From the NCBI RefSeq assembly GCF_030253575.1, contig NC_080562.1, forward strand, positions 32,381,852 through 32,445,851: DNA of 64,000 nt, read 5' to 3'. This stretch comes from Rhododendron vialii. Lineage: Eukaryota; Streptophyta; Magnoliopsida; Ericales; Ericaceae. A program made the position numbers and the translations under genes. Each line of letters opens with the position of its first letter. The first letter of the stretch is position 1. The notes below the pieces were generated by a model. The model did no database searches. It saw only the letters and a list, made by a program, of their open reading frames with translations, and was not told the origin of the DNA. Positions 47,029 to 58,827 of the stretch are shown here, piece by piece.

Positions 47029-47370
47029 TAAATTTATTTCATTCCCCTGTGTTTGCTTCTCTTTTTAAAAAAATATTTTTCAAAAGATTCTTCTTAGATT
47101 TCATTTACTTTCAATCATTTTTATGATTATGGCACTCTCATTTAAGAGTGCGATTATTAATTTGGGAAGTGCCCCGGACAAAAAAAAAAAGATAAAGGTT
47201 GCAAAATTACAGCCGAATCCTCTGTTTCAGACTTATTTGGATACACTACCGATAAAGCTAAAGGGGCCGCCGAGTGGAAACCGATGGGGTACCGACGGGC
47301 ACGTGAGGTCCACTTCGAGTCCCACACAGATGATCTGAGCCGATGAATAATTTTTAAAATTTATATTAGT

Positions 47371-47532
47371 AGCTTATTTTGTCTTTATTCAAAAAATTGG
47401 GTTTCGATCGTAATTTTTTACTTTATAGATTTTTCTCGTTTATGACAAAGTAATAATCCACAAAAAATCGACGAAAAACTAACAAAGGCCAAAAAAGAAA
47501 AAAAAAATTGAATAAGGAAAAAAAAAAAAGCC
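47371..47532. mobile_element. Small inverted-repeat element, copy 1
   Basis: Arms AGCTTATTTTGTCTTTATTC and TTGAATAAGG...AAGCC are inverted. The central part matches the second copy at 54791-54945. Superfamily not assigned; bounds come from the two-copy comparison. Confidence 0.65.
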
Positions 47533-47688
47533 ATTTGGCTTAATAGGTGTGCTCGAAAGTACTCCAACGATTTAAGGGGATTATATATGTATATGTAGAT
47601 ATTTATTTCGGCTAACAAACAGACATGCTAACATTAATCTTAAGTTAAGCATGCCAAACTGAAAACACAGCCACCAGTATACCAAAAA

Positions 47689-47859
47689 GAGAATAAATTC
47701 TTTACATCGCCGGTGTAAACATTTGTTTTCTCCAAATCAATTGCATCACAACACATGTTAAAACAGTGATCCCAATTAATAAAATATAACGACGTGTCAC
47801 AATGCAATTAATTTGAAGGAAACAAATGTTTACACCGGCGGTGTAAAGAATTTATTCTC
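47689..47859. mobile_element. Mutator-type (MULE) MITE
   Basis: Near-perfect inverted arms of about 60 bases (GAGAATAAATTCTTTACA... and its complement) make the whole 171-bp unit a foldback. A perfect 9-bp target duplication TACCAAAAA (47680-47688 and 47860-47868) is the Mutator signature. Confidence 0.93.
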
Positions 47860-48373
47860 TACCAAAAATAGTTACAGAGGATTTGAAGGGCTCAATGCAT
47901 GCGAAACTCCAATCAAGAAGGAGAATACAAGAGCAAGTTATGGTAGTAGGCGTCACCCACCACAGCCACCAGCAGACCAAATCAATTGCTAGCTAGCTGG
48001 TGATCATCTGCTTAAAGTCCAAGGCTTGAAGCACTTCCAGATGCTCAGAGGACTGGAATACGGCATTCATGGATGTTCCACCAATGGAGAACATTCCAAT
48101 GAATGAAGGTAAAGTTCAATTGCATACCAATTCCGGATGTCATACTAGTCGAAAGAGTCAGATTTTTCTGCACATTACACTTGAACAATATATGTTCCAA
48201 CAGAGGGTCTACTGGAAAAAAAAACTTTTCAAACACAAATGTTAATGAATATAAAAGTTTCTAAGATAAAATGTGACTATCTAAGGTAAATGTGGCTAAG
48301 TGAAAAAGCAGAAAGAAAAAAAAAATGCCATAAGTTGTGGCCAAAGAACTTATAATAAAAGCGCCTTTCTTGT

Positions 48374-51300
48374 TTATGTGTGCGGCGGAAGTAAAGTGAC
48401 TATAACATTAGAAGATGCATGTGCAAACGTCATAATCTCAGACTGAACTCTTTGTTGCTCGAAAGAAGGAACCACGGGGTAGCTCCTTAAATTTAGAGTC
48501 ATTTCCTGCAATGCTCTTCCGTGACAAAGTAACAATTTCCCTAAATAGACTGCCCTCTCATGCATCTGAACATCTTGTACATCAATTCTTACAACCTTCA
48601 GGTGAACCTCAATCGACTTGAGATTTTGAATTTGGGATTTCCAATATTGTTTTTCATCGAGATCCTGCAAAAACACCAAAGATAAGTAATACAATTGTAA
48701 CGTCACAAGTTTTCTACATTCAATTAGAGTTTGAGGCACATTGAGTATCACACACATAGATTTCCAAAATATACAGGTCATGTCACGCCTTCCACAATTT
48801 GACAATTTACATCGTTATGAACCCTTCATACTGTAACGTGACCATGAATTCGCTTTACTGGGGGCACTTTTAAAAACAGAATAAGCATGCTAGAATAGAA
48901 TTAAATATATTTGAGCATGTAAACTACGTTCCGAAACATGCATAACATTATACCATGAAGAACTTCATCTCATACGAAGGATACTCACACAATATTTGTG
49001 CAGTACTGTTAACGAAGTGTCAGATACCATAAATTTTGGGACGGGTTAGAAATGTGTCGGCTTTAGAGTTTCTGACAAGTTTTGGTGTCAAATTCATCTC
49101 TATAGAAGTGTCCCACGTATTTCAAATGGCCACTTCCGAGCAAATTCCATAACAAGTTGCCAATCGAGTATACAGAATTAATCAAGATCACAATTACCAT
49201 ATTCCTGGTGCCGGAACAACTATTTGAAATTATGGTCATTGTGCGGAGTATTGGAGAGCTTCTAAGCAAGCATGTTATCCCTATTATTTCATCTTTGGTC
49301 AAGTAAGTATGGAGCTCCAAGGTCACGAGGTTAGTGAAAGAGCATGGAAGACCACCTTCAGAATCTATCTTTGACAGAGTCTGCAAGGGAGAACAAAAGG
49401 CTACAGATTAATCAACAATTAACATGACAAAGATGGAAAAACTATACGATAGATAATGGAATTCCACTACATTGACAGCGAATTCTAAGCCTCGGACTCA
49501 TGGTTAATAGTACTTTCTTGGTACCTCAAAACAATTGATGTTAGGGATCACATGAAAACTGCATATGCACAAGAGTCGAACTTCACGGCTAAAATAACAG
49601 TTAAAGACCAAAACCAAGTGGTTAAATTGATTCCTCATCTTGTGTTCATCTTCTCTGTCTTAGCCATTGTAGAGGTAATGTGGCATAGACTCACCAAAAT
49701 GATTCAGCCAACCACTAATATTGAAATCAAACACAAATCATGAGAATGAATAAATAGCTGACCCATCTTTTCATTTTGAGATGTCCCATACTAGCAGTAA
49801 GAGTTTAATTTTTCGTATCTGTGCTTTGCACTACTCTACGAACATATTCAAAACCAAGAATAAATGGGCAATCTTGAAAAATGGCTTTGTTTGGTTTACT
49901 TTTTAGAAAGTTATTTTTGATAGTTGAGTGGTAATAAGTGGAGAGAGATAGAGAGAAAAATTTATTGAAAATTGTGCTAAGATTTAAAAGTTACACTCAA
50001 AAAGTTAAACCAAGCGAAGTTTGACCTTTCAATACAAGTATATCTACAATTATCGCACATCTCCTTTGTGCAACCCAGCAATCAAATTGTGAATACCATC
50101 CTAGCCCAGATCAGAACCTGAAAACATCTATTGTCTGGTTTCTACATTTGAATCATGATTCATAAAATTCAGAAGAGATAAAAAATAAGCACAAAAACTG
50201 TGTATGTTTGAACTTATTTGTTGTTTTAAGTGATTTTCTTTAAACTTTTATCAATATTTGTTAAGCTTTTTTACTCAAAAAGTAAGAAAAACAAAATCGA
50301 CCCAAATCCACGACAAGGAGCTACCACCAACAATTGATCTCAAATTTGTTAAACTACTAAACTTTATTGTACAACTGACCTCAAGAACTCGGTTCCCGCT
50401 TCCAACAAACATAGATCTAGCAAAACAAGTTGCCGATAGTAAGGTGGATGCACTCTGCAATGTGGCTCTATCTGGTATTTTGTAGTGAAAACGGAGGGAG
50501 CATGTTTTGAGGTCTCTGAAGCTCTTTACACTACATTTCACAGAGATTCTGCTTTCCCAATACAAACTCTGGAGACTTGGGGCCCAAATCTTTGCCCAAC
50601 TACCGACATATCGAAAGCACTTTATGATTCGTAATGCCAGTAACCCAGTGCCAGAAATATTCAAACCTTTTAGATGCAAACCGTCGAGTTTTAAAATCTC
50701 TAGGCCCGGGCAGTTGATATTAAGATGAGACAATCCTCTACAATTTTTCAACCACAGTTTCCTAAGGAGAGGGAAGTTATCCCCAGAAAACAAGTCCGAA
50801 CCACCCCTAAAGTATACATTAGTTAGAGACAAGGCGTGGACCGACGGAAGGCCTCTGGAATCAGGATAATTGAAATGCCTATACGAGGGTAAAGGTGTTC
50901 CTTCTTCCCATAATGAAAAATACCTTCTATCATCAACAGGTTCTTCATATTGGTGATTCAATGTGAGAACCCTAAGCGTGTTGCAATCGAACAAACTCGA
51001 AGGGAGATCAAAGCTACAGTCTAAATAAACGTCGAGTTCCAGTCGTTCTATTCCGTGATTCATTACCACCCGGTCGATGCAATCGCGCAAGCAAAAGGGA
51101 CTTAGGTAACTGCAGAGGCGAAAGGTGGTAATATTGGAGTCAGGTTGACGGCGAGATAACACCGCGCGTAGCAATTTGGTGAGTTTGTGACTGAGTAGCG
51201 GGTCTCTGACTGAGTCGAGAATGATGAGATGAGGGTGGGAGCGCCAAAGGCAGAGGCGGTTCCAGTGTTTGGAAAGAACGTCGGTTCGTGCGAGGGATTT

Positions 51301-51393
51301 GGTTGGGAGGTAAGCGAATATGTGCTCGAGCATTTCGTCCGGTAGATTAATGCTTGTTGTGTCTGCTTCTTCTTGGAGGATCGTTTTTCCCAT
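48374..51393 (-). CDS. F-box/LRR/FBD-like protein, gene C (intact)
   Basis: Exons are 50380-51393, 49198-49380 and 48374-48664, with donors GAG|GTCAGT and ATG|GTAATT and acceptors TTGCAG and TTTGCAG, all in phase 0: 338+61+96 = 495 residues. The F-box is at residues 15-57 (INLPDEMLEHIFAYLP, LSKHWNRLCLWRS) and would bind SKP1. Leucine-rich repeats run to about 390 (FPLLRKLWLKNCRGL, NINCPGLEILKLDG, PCSFTNLVTLELHT, LLRSSPILRTMTI). The C-terminus (VHLKVVRIDVQDV, HGRALQEMTLNLR) resembles an FBD. It probably acts as a substrate receptor of an SCF ubiquitin ligase; the substrate is unknown. The start is the first ATG before the F-box. It is the only family member here with an unbroken frame. A small MITE lies in intron 1. 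Confidence 0.9.
49883..50021. mobile_element. Small MITE in intron 1 of gene C
   Basis: Inverted ends GGCTTTGTTTGGTTTACTTTTT and, at the other side, CAAAAAGTTAAACCAAGCGAAGT. It is absent from the matching intron parts of B and D. No clear target duplication. Confidence 0.55.
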
Positions 51394-52037
51394 TGGGATG
51401 CTCTGGTTGGTTTTTCTGTCTGCTGCTTCTTTTTTTCGGTCAAGCGGAAATTCGCCGCCTAGGGCTTCTACTTCCGTCTAGGGCTTCTACTTCTACTGGG
51501 CAGAGGGTTCAACTGTTCAACGACGAAGGGTTTTGTCTCCTAAGAGCGAGAAATTTTTTGGTAAGGGGTGGGTACCACGCGACCGTGCCGATGTAATGTG
51601 TGTTGAACGACACAGATTGAAATCCTCCCTCTCCTCTCACTTCACCACTTTCTCTCCTCTTTCTCTCACTTTTTTCTCTCTCTAAATTCGAGCAGTCCAA
51701 AATCAAAATGAACGGCTCAGATGCACTGAACGAAATACCACCTGACACCCATCCGACACAGAAAAATTTCTCATAATGAGCAGAGAGAGATGAGAGATGG
51801 AGAAAAATTTCTCGTTAGTGCTATACATGATAGTGTGGTCAAAAAGCATAAGCTCAATCGATAGGAATTGTCTACCAAGGCAAAATAAGAAAATTAAATA
51901 CATACATTTCCTTCCGTCAAAAAAATTCAAAATTTTTTTAGTTCTCATTTTGCACAGTCGACAATATTCTTTGAATGGAGGGAATGTAATTTTATAATTT
52001 CTTAGATAATGTTTCATATCTCAAGTCAATGATAAAC
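51394..52037. other. Upstream region of gene C
   Basis: Contains the likely promoter and leader of gene C. A CT-rich tract lies at 51610-51690. I see no unambiguous TATA box and no other gene. Confidence 0.45.
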
Positions 52038-53150
52038 GGACGCTGAGGCTCTGCTGTCCACCATAGCACAGCAGCTCCTACCCACACCTCATACGGCACC
52101 ATTTGGGGAAGGGAAAAAAAACCAAACTCTCCTTTGTAATTCTATGGAGTAGAAACGTAATTATGAGAGTACTAGAGTTAAAATTTAATTATGTATCTTT
52201 AGAATAATATAATCAAAATAATAAGATCTTCGCGCCAATTCAAACGGATTGAAAATTGGAACACTTAATTTTTTAATCATATGTTTTAATATATAAACGG
52301 TCTAAAAAATTAAGTACGCCAATTTTTAATTCGTTTGAACAAGTACGAAGAACTTATTATTCTAATCATATTATTCTAAAAAGATATAATTAGCTTTTGT
52401 TTATATGGCTTTCATAATCACGTTTCTGCACTACAGGATCCTAAATAAAGAGCAAATATGTAATTATGAGAACCCTAGAAACAAAAATTAATTATGATAC
52501 TTTAAAATAATATGATTAGAATAATAAGATCTTTGCATCAGTTCAAACAGATTAAAAACTTGAGCACTTCATTTTTTTAGATGGTTTGTATATTAAAAAA
52601 TATGGTTAAAACATTAAGTGCTCCAATTTTTAATTCGTTTGAACCGATACAAAGATCTTATTATTCTAATCATATTATTCTAAAGTATCATAATTAATTT
52701 TTGTCTCTAGGACTCTCATAATTAAGTATCTGCTCTTTATTTAGGATTCTGTAGATCAGAAACGTGATTATGAGAGCCCTATAGGCAAAAGTTAATTATA
52801 TCTCTTTAGAATAATATGATCAGAATAATAAAATATTCGTACTTGTTCAAACGAATTAAAAATTGGCGTACTTAATTTTTTTAGACAGTTTATATATTAA
52901 AAAATATGATTAATAAATTAAGTGCTCCAATTTTTAATCCGTTTGAATTAGCGCGAAGATCTTATTATTCTGATCATATTATTCTAAAGAGACATAATTA
53001 AATTTTTAACTCTAGGACTCTCATAATCACGTTTCTGCTCCATAGGATTGTAAATGAAGAGTTTGGTTTTTTTTCCCTACCCAAAACGGTGCCGTGTGAG
53101 GTGTGGGTAGGGGCTGATGTGCCATGGTGGGCAGTAGAGCCCCCGCGTCC
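52038..53150. mobile_element. Foldback element made of nested palindromes
   Basis: Outer inverted arms of about 110-120 bases (GGACGCTGAGGCTCTGCTG at the left, the complement of GGACGCGGGGGCTCTACTG at the right) are flanked by TAAAC on both sides (52033-52037 and 53151-53155). Between them are three successive AT-rich modules of about 300 bases (about 52135-52440, 52440-52750 and 52750-53045), each itself palindromic and similar to the others, with recurring words such as AGAATAATATGATTAGAAT and AATTCGTTTGAAC. No protein is encoded. A 5-bp duplication is unusual for known foldback or Mutator types. Confidence 0.85.
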
Positions 53151-53155
53151 TAAAC

Positions 53156-53504
53156 ATGTTAAACAGGCTTATTAATTTAGTAAATACCCATTTGAAAGAA
53201 ATTGTGGTGAATAGGTAGACTAACCTTTTCGAAGATAGACTCTTCTTTAAGACGATATGACGAAATTTTCTATCGTACGTAGTCCTGAATTCGAAAGAAG
53301 ATTTTACTAGTTAACAAAATTGTTCATTAAATTGGGTGCTCATTGATATATGGACCGGTTGTTTATTCAGAGAGTTAAACCTAAAACAATTACATGTGTT
53401 CTAAGAAATTTTTATTTTGGGCGTTCATGTCTGTAGAGCCGCCAGTGGCTTCTGCTACTTGTGAATTGCAAACTGAAAGGCATGACTAAGCACAAGGCAC
53501 TCTG
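53156..53504. other. Intergenic, nothing recognised
   Basis: The right flank of the foldback element. No gene or repeat seen up to the start of the gene C-like duplication. Confidence 0.4.
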
Positions 53505-54790
53505 AAAACGCGAGGTCAACAAAATCTTTTCAGACACAAATGTTAATGATTATAAAAGTTTCTAAGATAAAATGTGACTATCTAAGGTAAATGTGGCTAA
53601 GTGAAAAAACAAAAAAAATATGCCATAAGTTGGGGCAAAAGAACTTATAATAAAAGGTCCTTTCTTGTTTGCGTGTGCAGTGGAAGAAAAGAGACTATAA
53701 CATTAGAAGATACACGTGCAAACGTCATAATCTCAGACTGAACTCTGTCGCTCGAAAGAAGGAACCACACGGTAGCTCCTTAAATTTAGAGTCAATTTCC
53801 TGCAATGCTCTTGCCAAATTAACAATTTTCCTAAATAGACTGCCCTCTCATGCGTCTTAGCAGCTTGTACATCAATTCTTACAACCTTCAGGTGAACCTC
53901 GATCGCATTGACATTTCAAATTTGGGATTTTCAATATTGTTTTTCATTGAGATCTTGCAAAAACGCCAAAAATAATAAGTTTCTACATTCAATTAGAGTT
54001 TCAGGCACATTGACTATCACACACATAGATTTCCAACATATGTAGGTCATGTCACGCCTTCCACAATTTGACAATTTACATCGTTATGATTTATGAACCC
54101 TTCATACAGTGACACAACCATGAATTCGCTTTACAGAGGCACTTTTAAAAACTAAATAAGCATGCTAGAATAAAATTATAAAAAAAATTCTGTAAATGTA
54201 ATATAAAAAAAAAAAAGAGCTACATAGTTACACAAACTATATATGAAAACAACGCAATTGCTTAAATTATCTCAGTGGATCAAGTCTAAGAGAAATTCAA
54301 TACATAACAGCTACAAGAAATTTGGGATCTCCCAACGGTTTTTTTAGTAACGGTTGAAAAAACCGTCGGTATAGATGGTGTTTAGCAACGGTTTGCAAAA
54401 CGTTACTAGAAACAGGACTATAACAACGGTTTTCATGCAACCGTTACTAGATTACAAGACTATAGCAACGGTTTTCCATAACCGTTACTAAACACCGGAC
54501 TATAGTGACGGTTTCCAATAACCGTTACTATAAACCGGACTATAGCAACGGTTTTCATTAACCGTTAGTAGATTTTCACACCGCCAAAACCAATTTTCTT
54601 TCATGCGATCGGTTTTCCAAATTCGAACTAACGATCGAGACGGTTGATTTTTTTTCATGTTGATTAAATCATTCTCGTAAAAATTTGACTCAATCGGATT
54701 TGTAATTATATTTAAAATATATACGTTTAAAGTAAAAAATTTCGATCGAAATCTAATTTTTTTTAATAAAGACGAAAAAATTGGCTTATT

Positions 54791-54945
54791 GGCTTATTTT
54801 TTGTCTTTATTCAAAAAAATGAAGTTTTGATCGAAATTTTTTACTTTTTAGATTCCTCTCGTCATGACGAAGCAATAATCCCAAAAAAATTGACGAGAAA
54901 CTAAAAAATACAAAAAAAAATTGAATAAGGACAACAAATAAGCCA
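54791..54945. mobile_element. Small inverted-repeat element, copy 2
   Basis: Arms GGCTTATTTTTTGTCTTTAT and ATAAGGACAACAAATAAGCC are inverted; the centre matches copy 1 at 47371-47532 (for example CGAAATTTTTTACTTT). It lies within the CACTA-like element. Confidence 0.65.
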
Positions 54946-55149
54946 CTTCGGCTTATTTGTCCGAACAAGCGTAGCTATCTTTACTATGTAAAAAATAGAC
55001 GGTTCCAATCGGAAAAAAAAAAGTAGGTGTTTGTATAGTATAAACCGAATTTAAAAATTTGGATTAAGAATAAATCGATAAAACTCTAATGACATAAGTT
55101 AGCCCAACCGGTTTGCATAGTATAAATACTAGAAGGCCCTTAATCTTAC

Positions 55150-55300
55150 ACAAGTGTTGGGCTAGCCCAGCTGGTTTGCACACGCGCGCGCATACACGAA
55201 GTCCTGGGTTCGAATCCCAGGAGGAGCAAAATTGTTGTGTTGCCTTCCATGAGCCACGTGGCTGCCATGTCATATATTACCCTAGATTTTAAAAAAAAAA
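55150..55300 (+). mobile_element. tRNA-derived SINE
   Basis: A tRNA-like head has an A box (TAGCCCAGCTGG, about 55157-55168) and a B box (GGTTCGAATCC, about 55206-55216) in correct spacing. An unrelated body and an A-rich end (about 55288-55300) follow. The acceptor stem of a true tRNA does not close. It lies inside the CACTA-like element. A target duplication was not found. Confidence 0.6.
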
Positions 55301-56149
55301 TTGCCTTTAGCAACGGTAACCGTTCCTAAAAAAACAATCTGTACCAACGCTCGTCAAAACCGTTGCTATACCTCTACACCAACGGATATCTCGCAACGGT
55401 TTGGCCAACAGTTCACCAACCGTTGGTATTGCTTTTAACACAAAAAGCGTTGCTAAAAAACACAAAAAGCGTTGCTAAAAGTGTTAACGAAGTGTTTGTG
55501 CAGTACTGTTAACCAAATGTTTGTGCAGTACTGTTAACGAAGTGTCTGATACCATAAATTTTACTTCATCGGGACGGGTGGGAGAAAAGTGTCGAGCATG
55601 CTTTAGAGTTTCTGACGAGTTTTGGTGTCAAATTCATCTCTATATAAGTGTCCCACGTATTTCAAACAGGCCACTTCCGAGTAAATTCCATAACAAATTG
55701 CCAATCGAGTATACAGAATTAATCAAGATCACAATTACCACAAAACTGGTGCTGGAACCACTATTTGAAATTATAGTCAGTGTGTGGAGTATTGGAGAGC
55801 TTCTAATTAGCAAGCATGTTGTCCCTGTTATTTCACTTTTGGTCAAGTCAGTATGGAGCTCCAAGGTCAAGAGGTCATGAGCTCCATGTATCAATTCGAT
55901 GTATGTAGGCATTTTTTCTAGTGTTGGTTTTAGCTGTTTTGCTTTGTGCTAGTTGCTAGCTAGACTTCAAAATCGTTGAGTCTATCTATATATATGTTGC
56001 TGGATGCAATCTTTGTCGTTGTTGCTCCAAATCGAAATAAATTGGTCAAATCAAACCAAACTGAATCAATATAAAATCAGAAAGATGTACTAGCATTTTC
56101 GAATATACAATACATACACTGAACAGAAAGACTAAAAAGAGAAGAGAGA

Positions 56150-56560
56150 ATCAAATTGGTATGGTGCGGTGCGGTGCGGTGCAGTGGTTAAAAACCAAAT
56201 TTGACGTGGTCTCAGATCCCCATAGCTTCTCCTCAACCACCATTGATTTCCTGTTCCCGATCAATTTATAAGTATCAAAAGAGATTATAACATTAGAATA
56301 GAGACGTGCAAACTTCATTAACTCAGAACTAATTGTTTGTCGCACGAGAGGAGGATCCGCAGGGTTGCTCTTTAAAGTCAGGGTCATTTCTTGCAATGTT
56401 GTTTCATGCCTAAGCAAAAATTTCGCTGGATAGACTGCGCTCTTAGACATCTTTGTTCCTTCACATCAATCCTTGCAATCTTCAAGTGATGCTTGATTGA
56501 TTTGAGATTTTGACTCTGAGATCTCTAGTACCATTCGTCATTGCAACTTTGCAAAGTTAT
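56150..56560 (-). pseudogene. F-box family exon 3 fragment (gene B type)
   Basis: It encodes LLRHETTLQEMTLTLKS and NPADPPLVRQTISSELMKF, closest to exon 3 of gene B (40838-41057) rather than to gene C. There are no other exons next to it. The matching DNA continues for a short way on both sides, including the intron edge. Confidence 0.85.
56163..56182. repeat. (GGTGC)4 short tandem repeat
   Basis: Four perfect units just past the F-box fragment. Confidence 0.9.
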
Positions 56561-56779
56561 TATGGCAATCTAGCAAGTTTTAACAAGGGTCTGCTTATAT
56601 CAAAATGCTATGGGCGGAATATAGGGATTTCATTGGGTCCTAAGGTGGTTTTTTTTTTTCGGTAATTAAGTCCTAAGATGTTACAGCTGCGTCTGTAGTT
56701 TCTGTTCCTTAAAATGTTATGGAACTCCTTTAAATTCCTTGGAATGTGATTAGATACTGGTGGAATGTGATTGAAAAAC

Positions 56780-57080
56780 AGGGGGAAAAATGGGTGAAAA
56801 AACTAGTGAAAGTGGTAAAACAAAATTGGTGAAAAAACAGGTTCACAACTTCACCTCATGGGTTTGGGCCATTTGGCCCCCTTGCCATTGGCCCCATTTC
56901 GCCCACTTGCCATTGGCCCCATTTCGGGCGGATCGAAGTCCCTGACTGGACCAATCTCAGCCCGAACCAAACCAAACTTAACTCCAGTCAGGATCGGTCC
57001 TGAAAATAATTACCCCGAACCGAATCCGTCCTCAAAATTTTCATCTCTACCCGATCGAACCCGAACTGGTATCACCCCTA
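56780..57080. mobile_element. hAT-type element fragment related to 1701-2687
   Basis: The right end reads GGTATCACCCCTA, and the interior shares the GGCCCA-rich stretch and the CCCGAACC-rich arm with the complete element inside E1. The left end is not visible; an 8-base flank GACAGTGA follows the right tip, but its partner was not found. Confidence 0.65.
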
Positions 57081-57088
57081 GACAGTGA

Positions 57089-58827
57089 GAGTAGGGAACA
57101 ATCGTTATCAGCCATTTTCGATAGTGTCCCTCTCTAACCCTCAAGTGAAAAATTAGATAGTCGACTCAAATATCACCCAAAACGTGAAATGCCACCGTAC
57201 CTATTTTGAGACCAAAGGTAAGATGACATTGAATCGACATGATTGGTCAGTAATTAGCCTTGATTGATCTTGGAGTGGATGTTGGAACAACTAAAGAGAA
57301 AAGAAAAATTATTTATCCAAGTTACTTTTTTTCAGGAAAAAATATGGAGTAGGCCTCTTCCTCTGCTTTTACTTTTTAGTGTTTGTTTTCCACCACAAGG
57401 GACGTAATTTTCACCTCAAAAAAATAGTAACACGAACATACTTCGTCGTATTTGCGGGAGTCGAAAGTGAAACTTACCTCTTCCAATGGTCGTCGAAAAA
57501 GTAGAGCTGAAAAAAACTGTAGGACATAATCAAGTCTAGATCATATCAATGGATTAAAGATCGTCTCCCGAAAAGGGAGTACAAACCATATGTTTATGCG
57601 ATAACACTATTCGACTGGTTTTCAGCCTAATTGTTGCAATTCTCTTATAGTACTGACCTTCTTTCTTCCGACAATTTCCGGAACTTGCTTCCATCATCCC
57701 TGCAAATCCTCCAGGGCCATGACGCATGCTATTGCAAAATGTGACGGGAAAGAGGCCCCTGTCTAAACGCATGCCACACACAAAATCAACAGCATAATAG
57801 GCAATATGAAAGGGATTAAGGCTTCGTTTTGTAATTCAAGCTAGCTTTCTAAGGAATCTTGAGCAACAAAACACAACATGTAGGATTATGTAACGCCTAG
57901 CCATAAAGCTTCCAGTATTTTTACTATGGATTCTAGTACAACTAAATCATGAAAGAAAGCTAGACCGTACCCAACCTGACACTGCGATCAGAATCACCTA
58001 AACCAATAGCTTGCAAGACTCCAATTCAGGAGAGGGAGAATAGTGCAGGTCTTTGCGACTTTCATTGCACCAAATACACGTATTTCAATAGACTGAGGTC
58101 CAGAAACGTAGGACATGCCAATGCATAAGGCCTAACTGAAGGGCATCATAATTCGACTTACTGTACTAGTGAAAGACTCACACCCATGCTTTTTCCAAAT
58201 TTTTAAAAAAGTTTGGCTCGATCAGACATTGATAGTTATGTCAACGATCCGGAACTATTGAATAGAAAACGCAGGGTAGGAGTTTAAATTTCGTATTTGC
58301 CGTTCATTTTGTCTTTAAAAAATGTGAATGGTTGAAATAATTACCAATATTCAATCGACTTAATTTTTTAAAGGACGTACGTACTTTCAAGTTATAGGTA
58401 AAATATTAATGATGTTGATCACCGTTGTGAAAAGTCTCACAACGGCCCGATATTGAACTGATTGAGAGATAGAAAATTAAACCGAAACTCGATCCTCTAG
58501 TTCTCCCTCCAATTTTGTTAGCACCATACACATACACTTACACTAAACCTACATTGTGGCTGGGCTCCCTACACACTACACTTACACACACTTGTCACTC
58601 ACGTTGTGGGTGGGCCCCACGCGGGTGGGCCCCACGCAACCGAGGAGACGGAGATTGAAAAGGGTGTAGTAACGGAAGTTGTAGAGGCCTTCACAGGGTA
58701 AAAAAAAAACTAGACTGACTAGGTTAGAGTGGACGGCAGTGAGAGTACAAGGTTTATGTATCAAGAATGAATAATTAACACTAGCATAACCCTCTCTTTA
58801 GGGTAAGGTTATAGGACTCACCTATTA
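57089..58827. other. Intergenic, little recognised
   Basis: Mostly AT-rich. An exon-like frame lies at 57650-57790 (separate entry). Two tandem copies of a GGTGGGCCCCACGC word lie near 58605-58637. No other gene or element boundary is seen. Confidence 0.4.
57658..57795 (-). other. Exon-like fragment of unknown gene
   Basis: The minus strand encodes CGMRLDRGLFPVTFCNSMRH and then GPGGFAGMMEASSGNCRKK, followed by a good donor (AAAG|GTCAGT). The composition looks protein-like and higher in GC than its surroundings. I do not recognise the family and see no neighbouring exons. Confidence 0.25.

Larger units (their letters stand above)
54308..55485. mobile_element. CACTA-like non-autonomous element
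   Basis: The left end reads CTACAAGAAATTTGGG, close to the CACTACAAGAAA tip of plant CACTA elements. Both ends carry many inverted and direct copies of a subterminal motif around CAACGGTTTT and ACCGTTACTA (54335-54590 and 55305-55475), a known hallmark. The right tip is degraded and the 3-bp duplication cannot be fixed. The middle hosts a small inverted-repeat element and a SINE. Confidence 0.72.
53505..55890 (-). pseudogene. Gene C-like fragment (exons 2 and 3 only)
   Basis: 53505-54180 aligns with 48225-48890 (exon 3 and its 3' flank) and 55480-55890 with 49000-49345 (intron 2 and exon 2). No exon 1 follows; similarity stops at about 55875, inside exon 2. The exon 3 copy carries small indels that break its frame relative to gene C. 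Intron 2 is inflated by the CACTA-like element. It is a partial tandem duplication of gene C without F-box. Confidence 0.88.

Noticed and set aside
55156-55230. Functional tRNA gene
   Set aside because: A and B boxes are good, but the acceptor stem does not pair and the unit runs on into a SINE-like body and A-rich end.
58582-58764. Minus-strand frame of 60 residues near 58.6 kb
   Set aside because: Low-complexity sequence that includes a duplicated GGTGGGCCCCACGC word; no protein features.
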